Below are positions 1-8,002 of a stretch of DNA of 64,000 bases, piece after piece. The stretch is taken from assembly GCF_002733955.1 (NCBI RefSeq), contig NZ_NVXQ01000027.1:1-64000 (forward strand), in the 5' to 3' direction. Numbering within the stretch: position 1 is the first letter of the stretch; the number at the start of each line of letters is the position of its first letter. A program made the translations under genes and the position numbers. The notes below the pieces were generated by a model. It was given only the letters and a program-made list of their open reading frames with translations. It had not been told where the DNA came from and did no database searches. Source of the DNA: Hoeflea sp. Lineage in GTDB: Bacteria > Pseudomonadota > Alphaproteobacteria > Rhizobiales > Rhizobiaceae.

Positions 1-2
1 CG

Positions 3-251
3 CTCGGCACCGTGATGGCCGGCATGATCGGCGCGGCCAAGGCCGAGGAAATCGAACAGCATCTCAAGGCCGGCGGGTTGTTGCTCTGGGTCCGCACCCG
101 CGACAAGACCCACGAAGAGCGCGCCCTCGGCATCCTTGCAGGTCACAACGCCGAGGGCGTTCATCTGCACACCCTGCCCTCGCTGGTTGGCTCCGGCACC
201 TCGAAGCCCACCGAAGATGTGGTTGACGTGAGCAGCGCAAGTTCTGCATGA
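3..251 (+). CDS. C-terminal part of a hypothetical protein (5' end outside window)
   Basis: The reading frame is open from the window edge to a TGA at 249-251, so this is the tail of a gene that starts upstream. The visible part begins with a short Gly/Ala-rich stretch (LGTVMAGMIGAA) that could be a glycine-zipper membrane segment. A compact alpha/beta-looking region with 'GGLLLWVRTRD' and 'HNAEGVHLHTLP' follows. I do not recognise a characterised family; an envelope stress protein is possible but not shown. It ends 7 bases before trxC on the same strand, so the two may be cotranscribed. Confidence 0.6.
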   Translation, partial: LGTVMAGMIGAAKAEEIEQHLKAGGLLLWVRTRDKTHEERALGILAGHNAEGVHLHTLPSLVGSGTSKPTEDVVDVSSASSA

Positions 252-258
252 GGAGAGC

Positions 259-699
259 ATGACTGGCCCGATCCATATCACCTGCCCCGCCTGCCAGGCC
301 AAGAACCGGATCCCGGCGGACAGGCTTGCGGCCAATCCGACCTGCGGCGCCTGCAAGGCTGCGCTGTTTCCCGAAACCCCGTTCGAGCTCAGCGAAGCAA
401 AACTCAACAAGCACCTGAAAAACGACGAGGTGCCGCTGCTGGTGGATTTCTGGGCGCCCTGGTGCGGTCCCTGCCGGATGATGGCGCCGATGTTCGCCGA
501 CGCCGCCAGGCAGATGTCGCCGAAGGTTCGGTTCGCCAAGCTCGACACCGAGCAGCACCAGGCCGTGGGCTCCCGCTTCCAGATCCGCGGCATCCCGCTG
601 ATCATCCTGTTCGATCATGGCAAGGAAGTCGCCCGCCAGGCCGGCGCCATGGACGCACGCGGGATTGTCGGCTGGGTGCGGCAGCATGTGAAGGGTTAG
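259..699 (+). CDS. trxC: Thioredoxin 2 (zinc-binding thioredoxin)
   Basis: A cytoplasmic protein-disulfide reductase of 146 residues, the usual length for TrxC. The N-terminus carries a zinc ribbon made of two CxxC pairs (C9/C12 and C29/C32), which separates thioredoxin 2 from thioredoxin 1. The thioredoxin fold follows with the active site WCGPC (C69 and C72). The conserved cis-proline region reads 'IRGIPLIILF'. In characterised bacteria TrxC is reduced by thioredoxin reductase and is tied to oxidative-stress defence. The ATG at 259 follows a GGAGAG ribosome-binding site. The family call is very secure. Confidence 0.95.
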   Translation: MTGPIHITCPACQAKNRIPADRLAANPTCGACKAALFPETPFELSEAKLNKHLKNDEVPLLVDFWAPWCGPCRMMAPMFADAARQMSPKVRFAKLDTEQHQAVGSRFQIRGIPLIILFDHGKEVARQAGAMDARGIVGWVRQHVKG

Positions 700-748
700 C
701 GGCAAGCGCTGCGCGGCGCTGTAATGTCAGCTACCGGCAGCGAGGCGC

Positions 749-1697
749 TCACAGGGCCCAGTTGAAGCCTGTGTCCTTTTCTGACCGCTCCCACAGCCTG
801 ACCATGACCGGTTTATCATAGGCGTGCGGCTCCAGCGTGCCCTTGCCGACCGGGCCGGCGAATTCCATGCGCCCGGTTGGGCCGTAAAGAGCGCGCTGTT
901 GCAAACCATCTTGCGTGGCGCACATCACTTCAGGATAGGCGCCCTTCTCGGCGGTTTGGACCATGGGCGACTTGGTCATCAGCCACCAGACCAACCGTGT
1001 TTTTAAGGCCGCCGCTGGTGCTGATTAGGGATGTGGCCGACGAGCCCGGGTGGCAGACATAGACCTCGCCATTCCGGTTGGCCGCCTTGATCCTGTCCTG
1101 CAGCTCATAGGCAAACATCATCTGCGCCAGCTTGCTCTGGCTGTAAGCCGGGTTTGCGCTGTAGTTCTTCTCCCAGTTCATGTCGTCAAACTGGATCGTC
1201 CTGAGCCCCAGCTTGTACCCCAGGCTGGCGACAACGACGATCCGGCCTGCGCTTTCCTCGATGCGGTCGAAGAGCATGCCGCACAACACGAAATGACCAT
1301 AGTGGTTGGTGCCAAGCTGACTTTCGAAGCCGTCAACAGTCAGCTTCCGGGCCGGCACCTGCGCAATCGCGGCGTTGCAGACCAGGGCGTCAATCCGCGG
1401 CACCGTTGCCAGCACTTCGGCGGCAGCCTTGCGCACGCTGGCAAGGTCGGAGAGATCCATGCGAACAAAGCTGACCTCCGCGCCTTCGCCAAATTCCGCC
1501 TTGAGCTCTGCGACGGCGGCAGCCGATTTTTCGGCATTGCGATTGAGCATCACCACTCTTGCGCCCTTTGACAGAAGAATACGGGAGGCCTGCAACCCGG
1601 CACCGGCATTTCCGCCCGTGATCACGTAGGTCTTGCCTGCGAGGTTGCCGAGGCGGTCGGGCGTCCAGCCCTCTGGTCCGAATGTCGTGTCAGCCAT
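749..1697 (-). pseudogene. Short-chain dehydrogenase/reductase, frameshifted near its 3' end
   Basis: The first part (1697 down to about 1000) encodes a classical SDR: the NAD(P)-binding 'GGNAGAG', an NAA-like 'CNAA', and the catalytic 'YSQSK'. In that frame the protein then runs into junk ('VGLVADDQVAHG'). The true C-terminus is intact in another frame from about 994 to 749: 'LVWWLMTKSPMVQTAEKGAYPEV' onward, with 'YGPTGRMEF' and 'LEPHAYD', typical of protochlorophyllide-reductase-like or retinol-dehydrogenase-like SDRs. One extra A in an A5 run (T5 at 1000-1004 on the plus strand) explains the shift. The start is probably the ATG at 1697, with AGGAAG six bases upstream; an ATG at 1703 is also possible. 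It diverges from the AraC gene at 1867. Real decay and sequencing error cannot be told apart here. Confidence 0.8.
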
Positions 1698-1866
1698 TTT
1701 CATCTTCCTGTCGGTGGCGGCGGTGCCGCATGGGTTTGACTGTTGTCCTGATGGACATTCAGATAAATCTCCGGGATGGGCAGAAACAGGCGGAATCGTC
1801 GCAAAGACTTGCCTGATTGTATCAAGCCGGTTGCCATTGATGATTTCCTCGCCCTAGATTGATCCC

Positions 1867-2751
1867 ATGCACCAGGATCAGATCAAGAAAATCATCGCGA
1901 GCCGGATCGACCAGGACGGCCTGATTGAAACAGGTATCGCGGGCGTGAAACTGTTCCGCGCCACCCAGGCCATGCCCTGCGCCCCTGCCGTCTATGAGCC
2001 AAGCGTCATTGCCATCGTTGCGGGCTCCAAGGAGGCGGTTCTGGACGGCGCACGCTATGTCTATGACACCACGCAATACATGTGTTGCCCGATGTCGATG
2101 CCGGTAAAGGCGGGAACGCCCGCGGCCTCCGCGGAAAACCCGCTCTATGGCGTCTATATCCAGCTCAATCCCCGGGTGATGAACGAGCTGGCCCTCGTGA
2201 TGGAAACCGCAGGCAGGGCAGTCCCGGCGGCGAAAGCCAATCACGCTGCGCAAGCGATCAAGCTGGCGCGCTGGGACCAGGCCTTCTCGGATGCGCTGCT
2301 CAGCCTTCTGCAACTGGGTGACAGCGAAACCGATGCCGCCGTGCTCGGCGAGACGCGCTTGCGCGAGCTCTGTTATGCGGTCCTGAAAGGCGATGCAGGG
2401 CATTTTGCGCGGCAGGCATTTGGCGCGGGCAACGCCATTGCACGCTCCATTGCCCATCTCTCATCCAATCTCGACAAGCCGGTCTCCATCGACGACATGG
2501 CCACCCGGGCGGGCATGAGCCGCGCCGTGTTTCACCGCAAGTTCAAACAGGCCACCACGATGTCGCCAATTCAATTCGTGAAATCGATGCGGCTCGGCGA
2601 CGCCGCGGCGAAGATCGCCGAAGGCATGACGGTGAGCGAAGCAGCCATGAATGTGGGCTATGTGAGCCCCTCCCAGTTCAGCCGCGAGTTCCGCCGCATC
2701 TACGGCCAGTCCCCGAGGCAATGGAGCGATGCGCAGCATTCGCCGGTGTGA
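1867..2751 (+). CDS. AraC-family transcriptional regulator
   Basis: A 294-residue regulator with an N-terminal AraC_N-type sensing domain (about residues 20-170, including 'EPSVIAIVAGSKEAVLDGARYVYD'). The C-terminal double helix-turn-helix spans about residues 190-290: first helix pair 'SIDDMATRAGMSRAVFHRKFKQ', second 'VSEAAMNVGYVSPSQFSREFRRIYGQSP'. The subfamily is often paired with an oxidoreductase gene that it controls. Here it diverges from the frameshifted SDR across a 169-base gap, so it probably regulates that gene. The ligand cannot be read from the sequence. Confidence 0.9.
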   Translation: MHQDQIKKIIASRIDQDGLIETGIAGVKLFRATQAMPCAPAVYEPSVIAIVAGSKEAVLDGARYVYDTTQYMCCPMSMPVKAGTPAASAENPLYGVYIQLNPRVMNELALVMETAGRAVPAAKANHAAQAIKLARWDQAFSDALLSLLQLGDSETDAAVLGETRLRELCYAVLKGDAGHFARQAFGAGNAIARSIAHLSSNLDKPVSIDDMATRAGMSRAVFHRKFKQATTMSPIQFVKSMRLGDAAAKIAEGMTVSEAAMNVGYVSPSQFSREFRRIYGQSPRQWSDAQHSPV

Positions 2752-2823
2752 GGAGCGTGAGAGGGAATTGTTGGCGCGGGGAGCGGAACTTCTGCTGCTT
2801 GCCGTCCCGATCTCTGGGAAATC

Positions 2824-2838
2824 ATTCGAAGTTCGTAT
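2824..2838. promoter_or_regulatory. Putative MarR operator upstream of the marR gene
   Basis: The sequence ATTCGAAGTTCGTAT is a near-palindrome (7-base arms around one base, one arm mismatch) ending 11 bases before the marR start. It matches 13 of 15 positions of the perfect palindrome at 3288-3302, upstream of the next gene. This suggests that the MarR protein binds both sites. Confidence 0.6.
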
Positions 2839-2849
2839 AAGTCTTCCCC

Positions 2850-3284
2850 ATGAGCACACCGACCAACAGCCAGGCGGCCGCCCTTCGCACCGCGATTGAC
2901 ACCCTGATGCGGCGTTTCAAGATCGCAGAATCAGAGGTTTCGGATGGCAAGCACCTGAACCAGATCGACATGCAGGTCATGCTCTATGTGTCAGCACACG
3001 AAGCGTGCGGGCCTACGGATATAGCGCGGCATCTGGGGGTTGCGCCGACGACGATCACCTCGGCAACCGACAGGCTTGCCAGACATGACTATCTGCGCCG
3101 CGAGCGTCCTCAAGAGGATCGCAGGGCCATCGCGCTTAGCCTTACGCCGGCCGGAGAGAGCTATGTCTCCAATCTCATCGATGTTCAGACGGACCATTGC
3201 CGCATGATGCTCGAGGCGCTTTCGGGCGAGGATCAGGACACCTTGATCCGGCTCATTTCCACGATTGCAAAAAACGAAGATTGA
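2850..3284 (+). CDS. MarR-family transcriptional regulator
   Basis: A 144-residue winged-helix regulator of the usual MarR length. The core reads 'GPTDIARHLGVAPTTITSATDRLARHDYLRRERPQEDRRAIALSLTPAG': a recognition helix followed by the beta-wing with the hallmark D-R-R. The gene lies 58 bases upstream of an SDR gene on the same strand, and operator-like palindromes precede both. I infer that it autoregulates and controls the SDR gene, probably in response to a small aromatic or electrophilic ligand. The ligand is unknown. Confidence 0.9.
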   Translation: MSTPTNSQAAALRTAIDTLMRRFKIAESEVSDGKHLNQIDMQVMLYVSAHEACGPTDIARHLGVAPTTITSATDRLARHDYLRRERPQEDRRAIALSLTPAGESYVSNLIDVQTDHCRMMLEALSGEDQDTLIRLISTIAKNED

Positions 3285-3287
3285 ATT

Positions 3288-3302
3288 ATACGAATTTCGT
3301 AT
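3288..3302. promoter_or_regulatory. Putative MarR operator upstream of the SDR gene
   Basis: ATACGAATTTCGTAT is a perfect inverted repeat with 7-base arms around a single T. It lies just after the marR stop codon and overlaps an AT-rich stretch (TATTATATTTT) that could hold the -10 element of the SDR gene starting at 3343. A slightly degenerate copy lies upstream of marR at 2824-2838. Confidence 0.65.
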
Positions 3303-3342
3303 TATATTTTCATCCTATCCTGCAAACGCATGAAGAGGATGA

Positions 3343-4257
3343 ATGATGACCGCGATACATGTCATGACGGGCGCAACCTCGGGGCTGGGGCTGGAAGTCG
3401 CCCGGCGTCTGGCGGAGAAGACGAGGGACGAAATCGTGGCCGGTGCAAGGAACCCGGCCAATGCCGTTGACCTGAAACAGGTCGTCCCAGCCGGCCAGCT
3501 TGTCCCGCTGCGGCTCGACACAGCCTCGCCCGATCTGGTCAAGGCCTTCGCGTCCGAGGTCAGGCAGCGGCTGGGCGGGCGGAAAATCGCATCCCTGTCC
3601 TGTATCGCGGGGCTTCAGATCCTGGGGCCGCAGAAGCTGACTGCCGATGGTCTCGACGAGACCTTCGCGACCAATGTGGCGGGCCACCTGCTGCTTGCCG
3701 ATGAGTTGAGCGAGCATCTGGAACCGGGCGCGGTCGTCATCACCATCGGAAGTGGCACGCATGATCCGTCCAACAAGCTCGCCCGCCGTGCGGGGTTCGC
3801 CGGCGCGGATTTCACCTCCGCCGCGGCCGCCATGAGGGGAGAAAGCACAAGACCGGAGCGTGACGAGAGGGGGCGTGCGCTGGACCGCTATGCCACGTCA
3901 AAGCTCTGCGCGATCTACCATGCCACTGCTGCTGCCACCGAGCCGGCATTTGCGGATGTCCATTTCTATTGCTTCGATCCCGGCCTCATGCCCGGCACCG
4001 GTCTTGCCCGCCAGCAGAACGCAGCTGTCCGGTTTGTCTGGAAACGGATCATGCCGTTTCTGGCGGGCCTTGCCGAAGGGGTCAGCACGCCGGAACGATC
4101 GGCCCGGTTCCTGGTCGATCGTCTCATCCTCGGCCCGCGCGAGTACCCATCAGGCGGGCATATCGAGTTCACGGGCAAGCCCGCACCTGCCAGCAACGAG
4201 GCGAAGGACCTGAGCACAGCGAAACGCTTCCTTATGGAAGCGAGAGCCATGCTGTAG
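3343..4257 (+). CDS. SDR-family NAD(P)-dependent oxidoreductase
   Basis: A 304-residue short-chain dehydrogenase. The N-terminal nucleotide motif is 'TGATSGLG' (from residue 8), and the catalytic Tyr and Lys lie in 'YATSK'. The usual NAG motif reads 'CIAGLQ', a small deviation also seen in divergent SDRs. Length and C-terminus ('EYPSGGHIEFTGK') resemble the protochlorophyllide-reductase/WW-domain-oxidoreductase-like branch. A GAAGAGGA ribosome-binding site precedes the ATG. The upstream MarR gene and shared palindrome suggest an inducible detoxification enzyme. The substrate is unknown. Confidence 0.85.
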   Translation: MMTAIHVMTGATSGLGLEVARRLAEKTRDEIVAGARNPANAVDLKQVVPAGQLVPLRLDTASPDLVKAFASEVRQRLGGRKIASLSCIAGLQILGPQKLTADGLDETFATNVAGHLLLADELSEHLEPGAVVITIGSGTHDPSNKLARRAGFAGADFTSAAAAMRGESTRPERDERGRALDRYATSKLCAIYHATAAATEPAFADVHFYCFDPGLMPGTGLARQQNAAVRFVWKRIMPFLAGLAEGVSTPERSARFLVDRLILGPREYPSGGHIEFTGKPAPASNEAKDLSTAKRFLMEARAML

Positions 4258-4346
4258 GAAGATGCTCCCGAGCTACCGTGATGCCGCGCTGCTCAACAAG
4301 GCCAAGACAAGCCGTACCGCAACCGAGGTCGGCAGTGAGCTCACGA

Positions 4347-4583
4347 CTATCGATTTGGCTTTCTCAAACGCCAAATCTGATAAACTGATGCACCGAACGC
4401 CAATGCAGCCAGCAAGAGCCATGTATCTCCGGATTGCTCCAGATATACGATGCCCGATTCCGCTTCGAAACACCGGCCCATTTCATTAAAACAGCCGCGC
4501 CATCTGAAATACTGGACATAGTAGAAATATCCAAACGCCAATGACAATCCGAGAAGGACCAAGGCGGACATCTTTCTCATCAT
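4347..4583 (-). CDS. Small two-TM membrane protein of unknown function
   Basis: Encodes 78 residues with two predicted membrane helices: 'ALVLLGLSLAFGYFYYVQYF' near the N-terminus and 'WLLLAALAFGASVYQIW' near the C-terminus. A short polar loop between them contains two cysteines (C31 and C38 of 'GCFNEMGRCF'), which could form a disulfide outside the membrane. The pattern is convincing for a real small inner-membrane protein, but I do not recognise the family. It is convergent with the SDR gene that ends at 4257. Confidence 0.6.
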   Translation of the reverse strand: MMRKMSALVLLGLSLAFGYFYYVQYFRWRGCFNEMGRCFEAESGIVYLEQSGDTWLLLAALAFGASVYQIWRLRKPNR

Positions 4584-4651
4584 CGAACGCCCCTCAAATC
4601 ACGACCGCACACTACAGCTTCACCCATGGACAAAACTCTCTTCCGGGTTCG

Positions 4652-4738
4652 GAACGATTAGGCACAACAAGGATGTTTGTCGCAACCTTCTCGTCAATGC
4701 GATAATCCTCCGGCAAGCTGCACACGGCCTAATCGTTC
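4652..4738. repeat. Widely spaced 12-base inverted repeat
   Basis: GAACGATTAGGC at 4652-4663 and its exact reverse complement GCCTAATCGTTC at 4727-4738 are separated by 63 bases in the gap before the hydrolase gene. Arms could bind a regulator at two sites or mark a small element. No transposase is nearby. Confidence 0.55.
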
Positions 4739-4877
4739 GCACCGTCTTGTTTCGCCGCGACCAGATCAAACACCTGCAGCGAATGTCTCCTCTGACGTGC
4801 CGCGGCGCCGCAAGTCCTCACGCAGCCATCCTCCCCCGCCCTCGGCTCGTCTCCGCAAAATCGCCCTCCCACAGCGA

Positions 4878-4897
4878 TTGACGTGAACGTAAACGTT
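4878..4897 (+). promoter_or_regulatory. ACGT-dyad operator/promoter resembling LiuR (MerR-type) sites
   Basis: TTGACGTGAACGTAAACGTT contains a possible -35 element (TTGACG) overlapping repeated ACGT half-sites, including the dyad AACGT-AA-ACGTT at 4886-4897. MerR-family regulators of acyl-CoA and branched-chain catabolism (LiuR type) recognise ACGT half-sites of this kind. The resemblance is from memory and not scored. It lies 40-60 bases upstream of the hydrolase start. Confidence 0.45.
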
Positions 4898-4936
4898 ATT
4901 CAGATTACGCTTGCTCAAAGCAGGAGGCCATGTCCC

Positions 4937-5830
4937 ATGTCGTCAATATCACGGCCATCAGCGGCTGCGTCAGCCCATGCCGAAACCATTCGCTTCGAGG
5001 CAGCGGACGGCCACCCGCTTGAAGGCACGCTGACAACCGGACCGGGCCACGGACCGCTGGCGTTGATTTCGGCGGCGACGGCGGTCAAGCGCGGGTTTTA
5101 TCAGAAATTTGCCGAGAGCCTTGTCACCGAACACGGGTTTCGCGCGGCCCTGACCTATGATTATCGCGGCACCGGCGGGTCGGTGAGCCAGGACTTCAAT
5201 CCGCGCCATATCTCGATGGCCGACTGGGGCATGAAGGATTTTCCCGCCGCACTCGCCCGGCTGGAACTGGTGGCCCCCGGTCACCGCGTGGTCGGTGTCG
5301 GCCAGTCCTATGGCGGCCAGGCGCTGGGGCTGGGCAATGTCTCCGAGCGCTTCGAGCGCTATCTGATGGTGGCGACGATTTCCGGTTACTGGCGCAATCT
5401 CGGCGGCGGCTTCAAGCTCTACGCGCTGATGAACCTGGTCGCCAACCCGGTCGCTTTCCTTGTCGGCCATGTGCCGTCCGGCATGGGGCTGGGATCCGGC
5501 CTGCCCGGCGGCGTCTTTTCCGACTGGACCAGATGGTGCAACAGGCCGGATTACTTCTTCTCCGAAGAGCCAAGGTTTGACGCCAAAAACCTGTTCGCGT
5601 CGGTCAGGACCCCGATCCTCGCCATCGGCGCCACCGACGATCCCTGGGGGACGCCGGCGGCGCGCGAGGCGATCATGCGCCATTTCACCAATGCGCCGGT
5701 GGAAACAAGATGGCTCGACCCGCAAGAGGCCGGCGGGCCGATCGGTCATCTCGATTTCTTCCGTTCACGCTTCCGCGAGACCCTCTGGCCCGAGGCTATT
5801 GGCTGGCTGAAGGGCGAAGCGCAGGCCTGA
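4937..5830 (+). CDS. Alpha/beta hydrolase
   Basis: A 297-residue alpha/beta-hydrolase. The nucleophile elbow reads 'GVGQSYGGQ' (G-x-S-x-G with Ser as nucleophile). An acidic residue in 'GATDDPWGTP' and the histidine of 'GPIGHLDFF' complete a plausible triad. The start at 4937 follows an AGGAGG site at 4922-4927; an upstream GTG at 4883 is less likely because it overlaps the operator-like dyad. It ends 3 bases from the convergent gor stop. The substrate is unknown. Confidence 0.85.
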   Translation: MSSISRPSAAASAHAETIRFEAADGHPLEGTLTTGPGHGPLALISAATAVKRGFYQKFAESLVTEHGFRAALTYDYRGTGGSVSQDFNPRHISMADWGMKDFPAALARLELVAPGHRVVGVGQSYGGQALGLGNVSERFERYLMVATISGYWRNLGGGFKLYALMNLVANPVAFLVGHVPSGMGLGSGLPGGVFSDWTRWCNRPDYFFSEEPRFDAKNLFASVRTPILAIGATDDPWGTPAAREAIMRHFTNAPVETRWLDPQEAGGPIGHLDFFRSRFRETLWPEAIGWLKGEAQA

Positions 5831-5833
5831 AGA

Positions 5834-7222
5834 TCAGACCCGCTCGCCGTTCTTCACCCGGTAGGTCGGCTGGTACATGGTCACCAGCTCTTCCGACGCC
5901 GTCGGGTGCACGGCCATGGTGCGGTCGAAATCATCCTTGGTGCAGCCGGCTTTCAAGACGATGCCGAGGATCTGCGCCATTTCGCCGGCCTCGTGGCCGA
6001 GAACATGGGCGCCGATCACCTTGCGGTCCTCGGCATTGACCACCAGCTTCATGATCATCTTTTCCTGCCGGCCCGACAGCGTCGCCTTCATCGGGCGGAA
6101 CTCGGCGCGGTAGATCTCGAGCTCGTCATAGCGCTTGGCGGCCTCGTCTTCCGACAGGCCGACAGTGCCGATCTCGGGCTGCGAGAACACCGCCGTGGCG
6201 ATCAGGTCGTGGTCGGGCGATGATGGATTGTCGCGGTAAAGCGTATCGATCAGGCACATCGCCTCATGGATGGCGACTGGTGTCAGCTCGACCCGGTTGG
6301 TGACATCGCCCACCGCATAGATGCTTTCCACATTGGTGCGCGAATACTCGTCGACGATGATCTCGCCCTTCTGCCCGGTCTCGACGCCGGCGGCCTTCAG
6401 GCCCAGGCCCTCGGTGTTGGGATCGCGTCCCAGCGCCAGCATCACCTGGTCGGCGACCAGCGCCTTGCCATTGTTGGTGTGGGCGACGAGGCGGCCATCG
6501 GGACCGCGTTCGATCTTGGAGAACACCTCATGGCACAGGATGCGGATGCCCTTGGCTTCCATCTCCTTGTGCAGCCCGCGGCGCATGTCCATGTCGAAGC
6601 GCGACAGGATTTCCTTGCCGCGATAGATCAGCGTGGTGTCGACGCCCAGGCCGTGGAAGATATTGGCGAACTCGACGGCGATGTAGCCGCCGCCGGCAAT
6701 GGCGATCGCCTTGGGCAGCTCCTTGAGGTGGAATGCCTCGTTGGAATGGATGCAGAGCTCATGGCCCGGCAGCGAGGCATGCGGATTGGGCCGGCCGCCG
6801 ACGGCGACGAGAATGTGCCGTGCGGTGACCTCCTGGCCGGTCGTCTTGATCAGCAGCGAGTTGGGACCGGTCAGCTCGGCGCGCGAGGCGATGATCTCGG
6901 CGCCGGCATTTTCCAGCCCGTGCCGGTAGAGCCCTTCCAGACGGTCGATTTCGCGATCCTTGTTGGCAACCAGCGTCGGCCAGTCAAACGAGCTCTCGCC
7001 AACGCTCCAGCCATAGCCGCGGGCATCCTCGAAATGCTCCTGGAATTGCGAGGCGTAGACGAACAGCTTCTTGGGCACGCAGCCGCGAATGACGCAGGTG
7101 CCGCCGAACCGGTATTCCTCGGCAATCGCCACCTTCTTGCCAAGCCCCGCCGCGAGCCGCGCTGCGCGCACGCCGCCAGAGCCGCCGCCAATGACAAACA
7201 GGTCGTAATCGAATTCGGTCAT
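5834..7222 (-). CDS. gor: Glutathione reductase (NADPH)
   Basis: A 462-residue flavoprotein disulfide reductase that regenerates reduced glutathione. The FAD motif is 'IGGGSGGVRAAR' (from residue 11). The redox-active pair is C43/C48 in 'GGTCVIRGCVPKK', whose R-G-C-V-P-K-K form is characteristic of glutathione reductases. The catalytic His-Glu pair near the C-terminus is 'HPTASEE'. The order rpiA-DUF2059-gor is typical of rhizobia. A terminator lies between the DUF2059 gene and gor, so gor probably has its own promoter in the 7223-7350 region. Confidence 0.95.
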   Translation of the reverse strand: MTEFDYDLFVIGGGSGGVRAARLAAGLGKKVAIAEEYRFGGTCVIRGCVPKKLFVYASQFQEHFEDARGYGWSVGESSFDWPTLVANKDREIDRLEGLYRHGLENAGAEIIASRAELTGPNSLLIKTTGQEVTARHILVAVGGRPNPHASLPGHELCIHSNEAFHLKELPKAIAIAGGGYIAVEFANIFHGLGVDTTLIYRGKEILSRFDMDMRRGLHKEMEAKGIRILCHEVFSKIERGPDGRLVAHTNNGKALVADQVMLALGRDPNTEGLGLKAAGVETGQKGEIIVDEYSRTNVESIYAVGDVTNRVELTPVAIHEAMCLIDTLYRDNPSSPDHDLIATAVFSQPEIGTVGLSEDEAAKRYDELEIYRAEFRPMKATLSGRQEKMIMKLVVNAEDRKVIGAHVLGHEAGEMAQILGIVLKAGCTKDDFDRTMAVHPTASEELVTMYQPTYRVKNGERV

Positions 7223-7349
7223 GAGCGGGGATCCTTGTGTGCGTATCGGTGAACTGCTGGCGGCAAGACCATGACAGGCCGTTGCCCTTTACGGACGGAA
7301 GCGGGCACGAGATGTGCCGGGGGTTGCTGCTTATGTAACTGACCGGACG

Positions 7350-7381
7350 CAAAATAAAAGCCCGGGGACCAGCCCCGGGCT
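7350..7381 (-). terminator. Intrinsic terminator of the rpiA-DUF2059 transcript
   Basis: A 9-base-pair GC-rich hairpin (AGCCCGGGG at 7359-7367 pairing with 7373-7381). Read on the minus strand it is followed by TTTTATTTT. It lies about 70 bases past the DUF2059 stop codon. Confidence 0.8.
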
Positions 7382-7450
7382 CTCAAATCACTGTGAGGCA
7401 GCGACCGATCGAAGCCTGATCGCCTCGCTCGGGTTCACGGTGCCCGCTTG

Positions 7451-7984
7451 TTACTGGTCTTGCGCCACCTTCGGACGCGAGCCGACCTTTTCCTCAAGCG
7501 CCTTGTTGACGTTGACATTGAGGTCGCGTGCAATACCGGAGGACCAGATTTCTGCCGCCTTGAGCACTTCGCGTGTCACCAGCGGACCGTTGTCGATCAG
7601 CTTCTTGCCGGTCGGCGAATTGTAGAAATCAGCGATTGCCGTGAGCTCTTCCTGGGAAAACGACTTGGCATAGATCTGCGCAGCCTCTTTCTCCAGATCA
7701 CCGCGGCGCGGCACGATCTTGAGAGCTTCCTCATCGACCGTATTGCTGATGACTTCCTGCAAATCGAGATTGGCGCGAATCAGGTTCGTTTTCAGCTCTT
7801 CTGCGGTGCCCGGGATGATCGCATCGAACTGATCGGTGGACCCCAGGGCCGAGATTGCTGCGCGTGCGGCGGCAAGATGCTCGTCGGAAACCTCCTGCGC
7901 GACAGCCGAATGGCTCGCAGCAGCGAGGCTCGAGATCACAATCATGCCGGCGCCGAAACGCTTGAGACCAGTGATGATAGTCAT
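7451..7984 (-). CDS. DUF2059 family exported protein
   Basis: Encodes 177 residues with an N-terminal signal peptide (hydrophobic 'AGMIVISSLAAASHSAVAQ', cleavage expected after the AxA-like 'AVAQE'). The C-terminal DUF2059 domain is marked by 'YAKSFSQEELTAIADFYNSPTGKKLIDNGP'. The molecular function is unknown; the protein is expected in the periplasm. The ATG at 7984 has AGGAG about 11 bases upstream; an in-frame GTG at 7996 is too close to that site. It lies directly downstream of rpiA and is probably cotranscribed with it. Confidence 0.85.
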   Translation of the reverse strand: MTIITGLKRFGAGMIVISSLAAASHSAVAQEVSDEHLAAARAAISALGSTDQFDAIIPGTAEELKTNLIRANLDLQEVISNTVDEEALKIVPRRGDLEKEAAQIYAKSFSQEELTAIADFYNSPTGKKLIDNGPLVTREVLKAAEIWSSGIARDLNVNVNKALEEKVGSRPKVAQDQ

Positions 7985-8002
7985 GTTCGGTTTCACTCCT
8001 GT

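Larger units (their letters stand above)
4584..4936. other. Intergenic region with divergent promoters
   Basis: This 353-base gap separates a minus-strand small membrane protein from a plus-strand hydrolase. I see no convincing protein gene. It contains a 12-base inverted repeat (4652-4663 and 4727-4738) and an ACGT-type dyad just before the hydrolase gene (4878-4897), listed separately. Confidence 0.6.

Noticed and set aside
4677..4886. A 69-residue ORF in the gap before the alpha/beta hydrolase
   Set aside because: Its composition (Ser/Pro/Arg-rich) is noncoding in style, it has no ribosome-binding site, and it overlaps the operator-like dyad.
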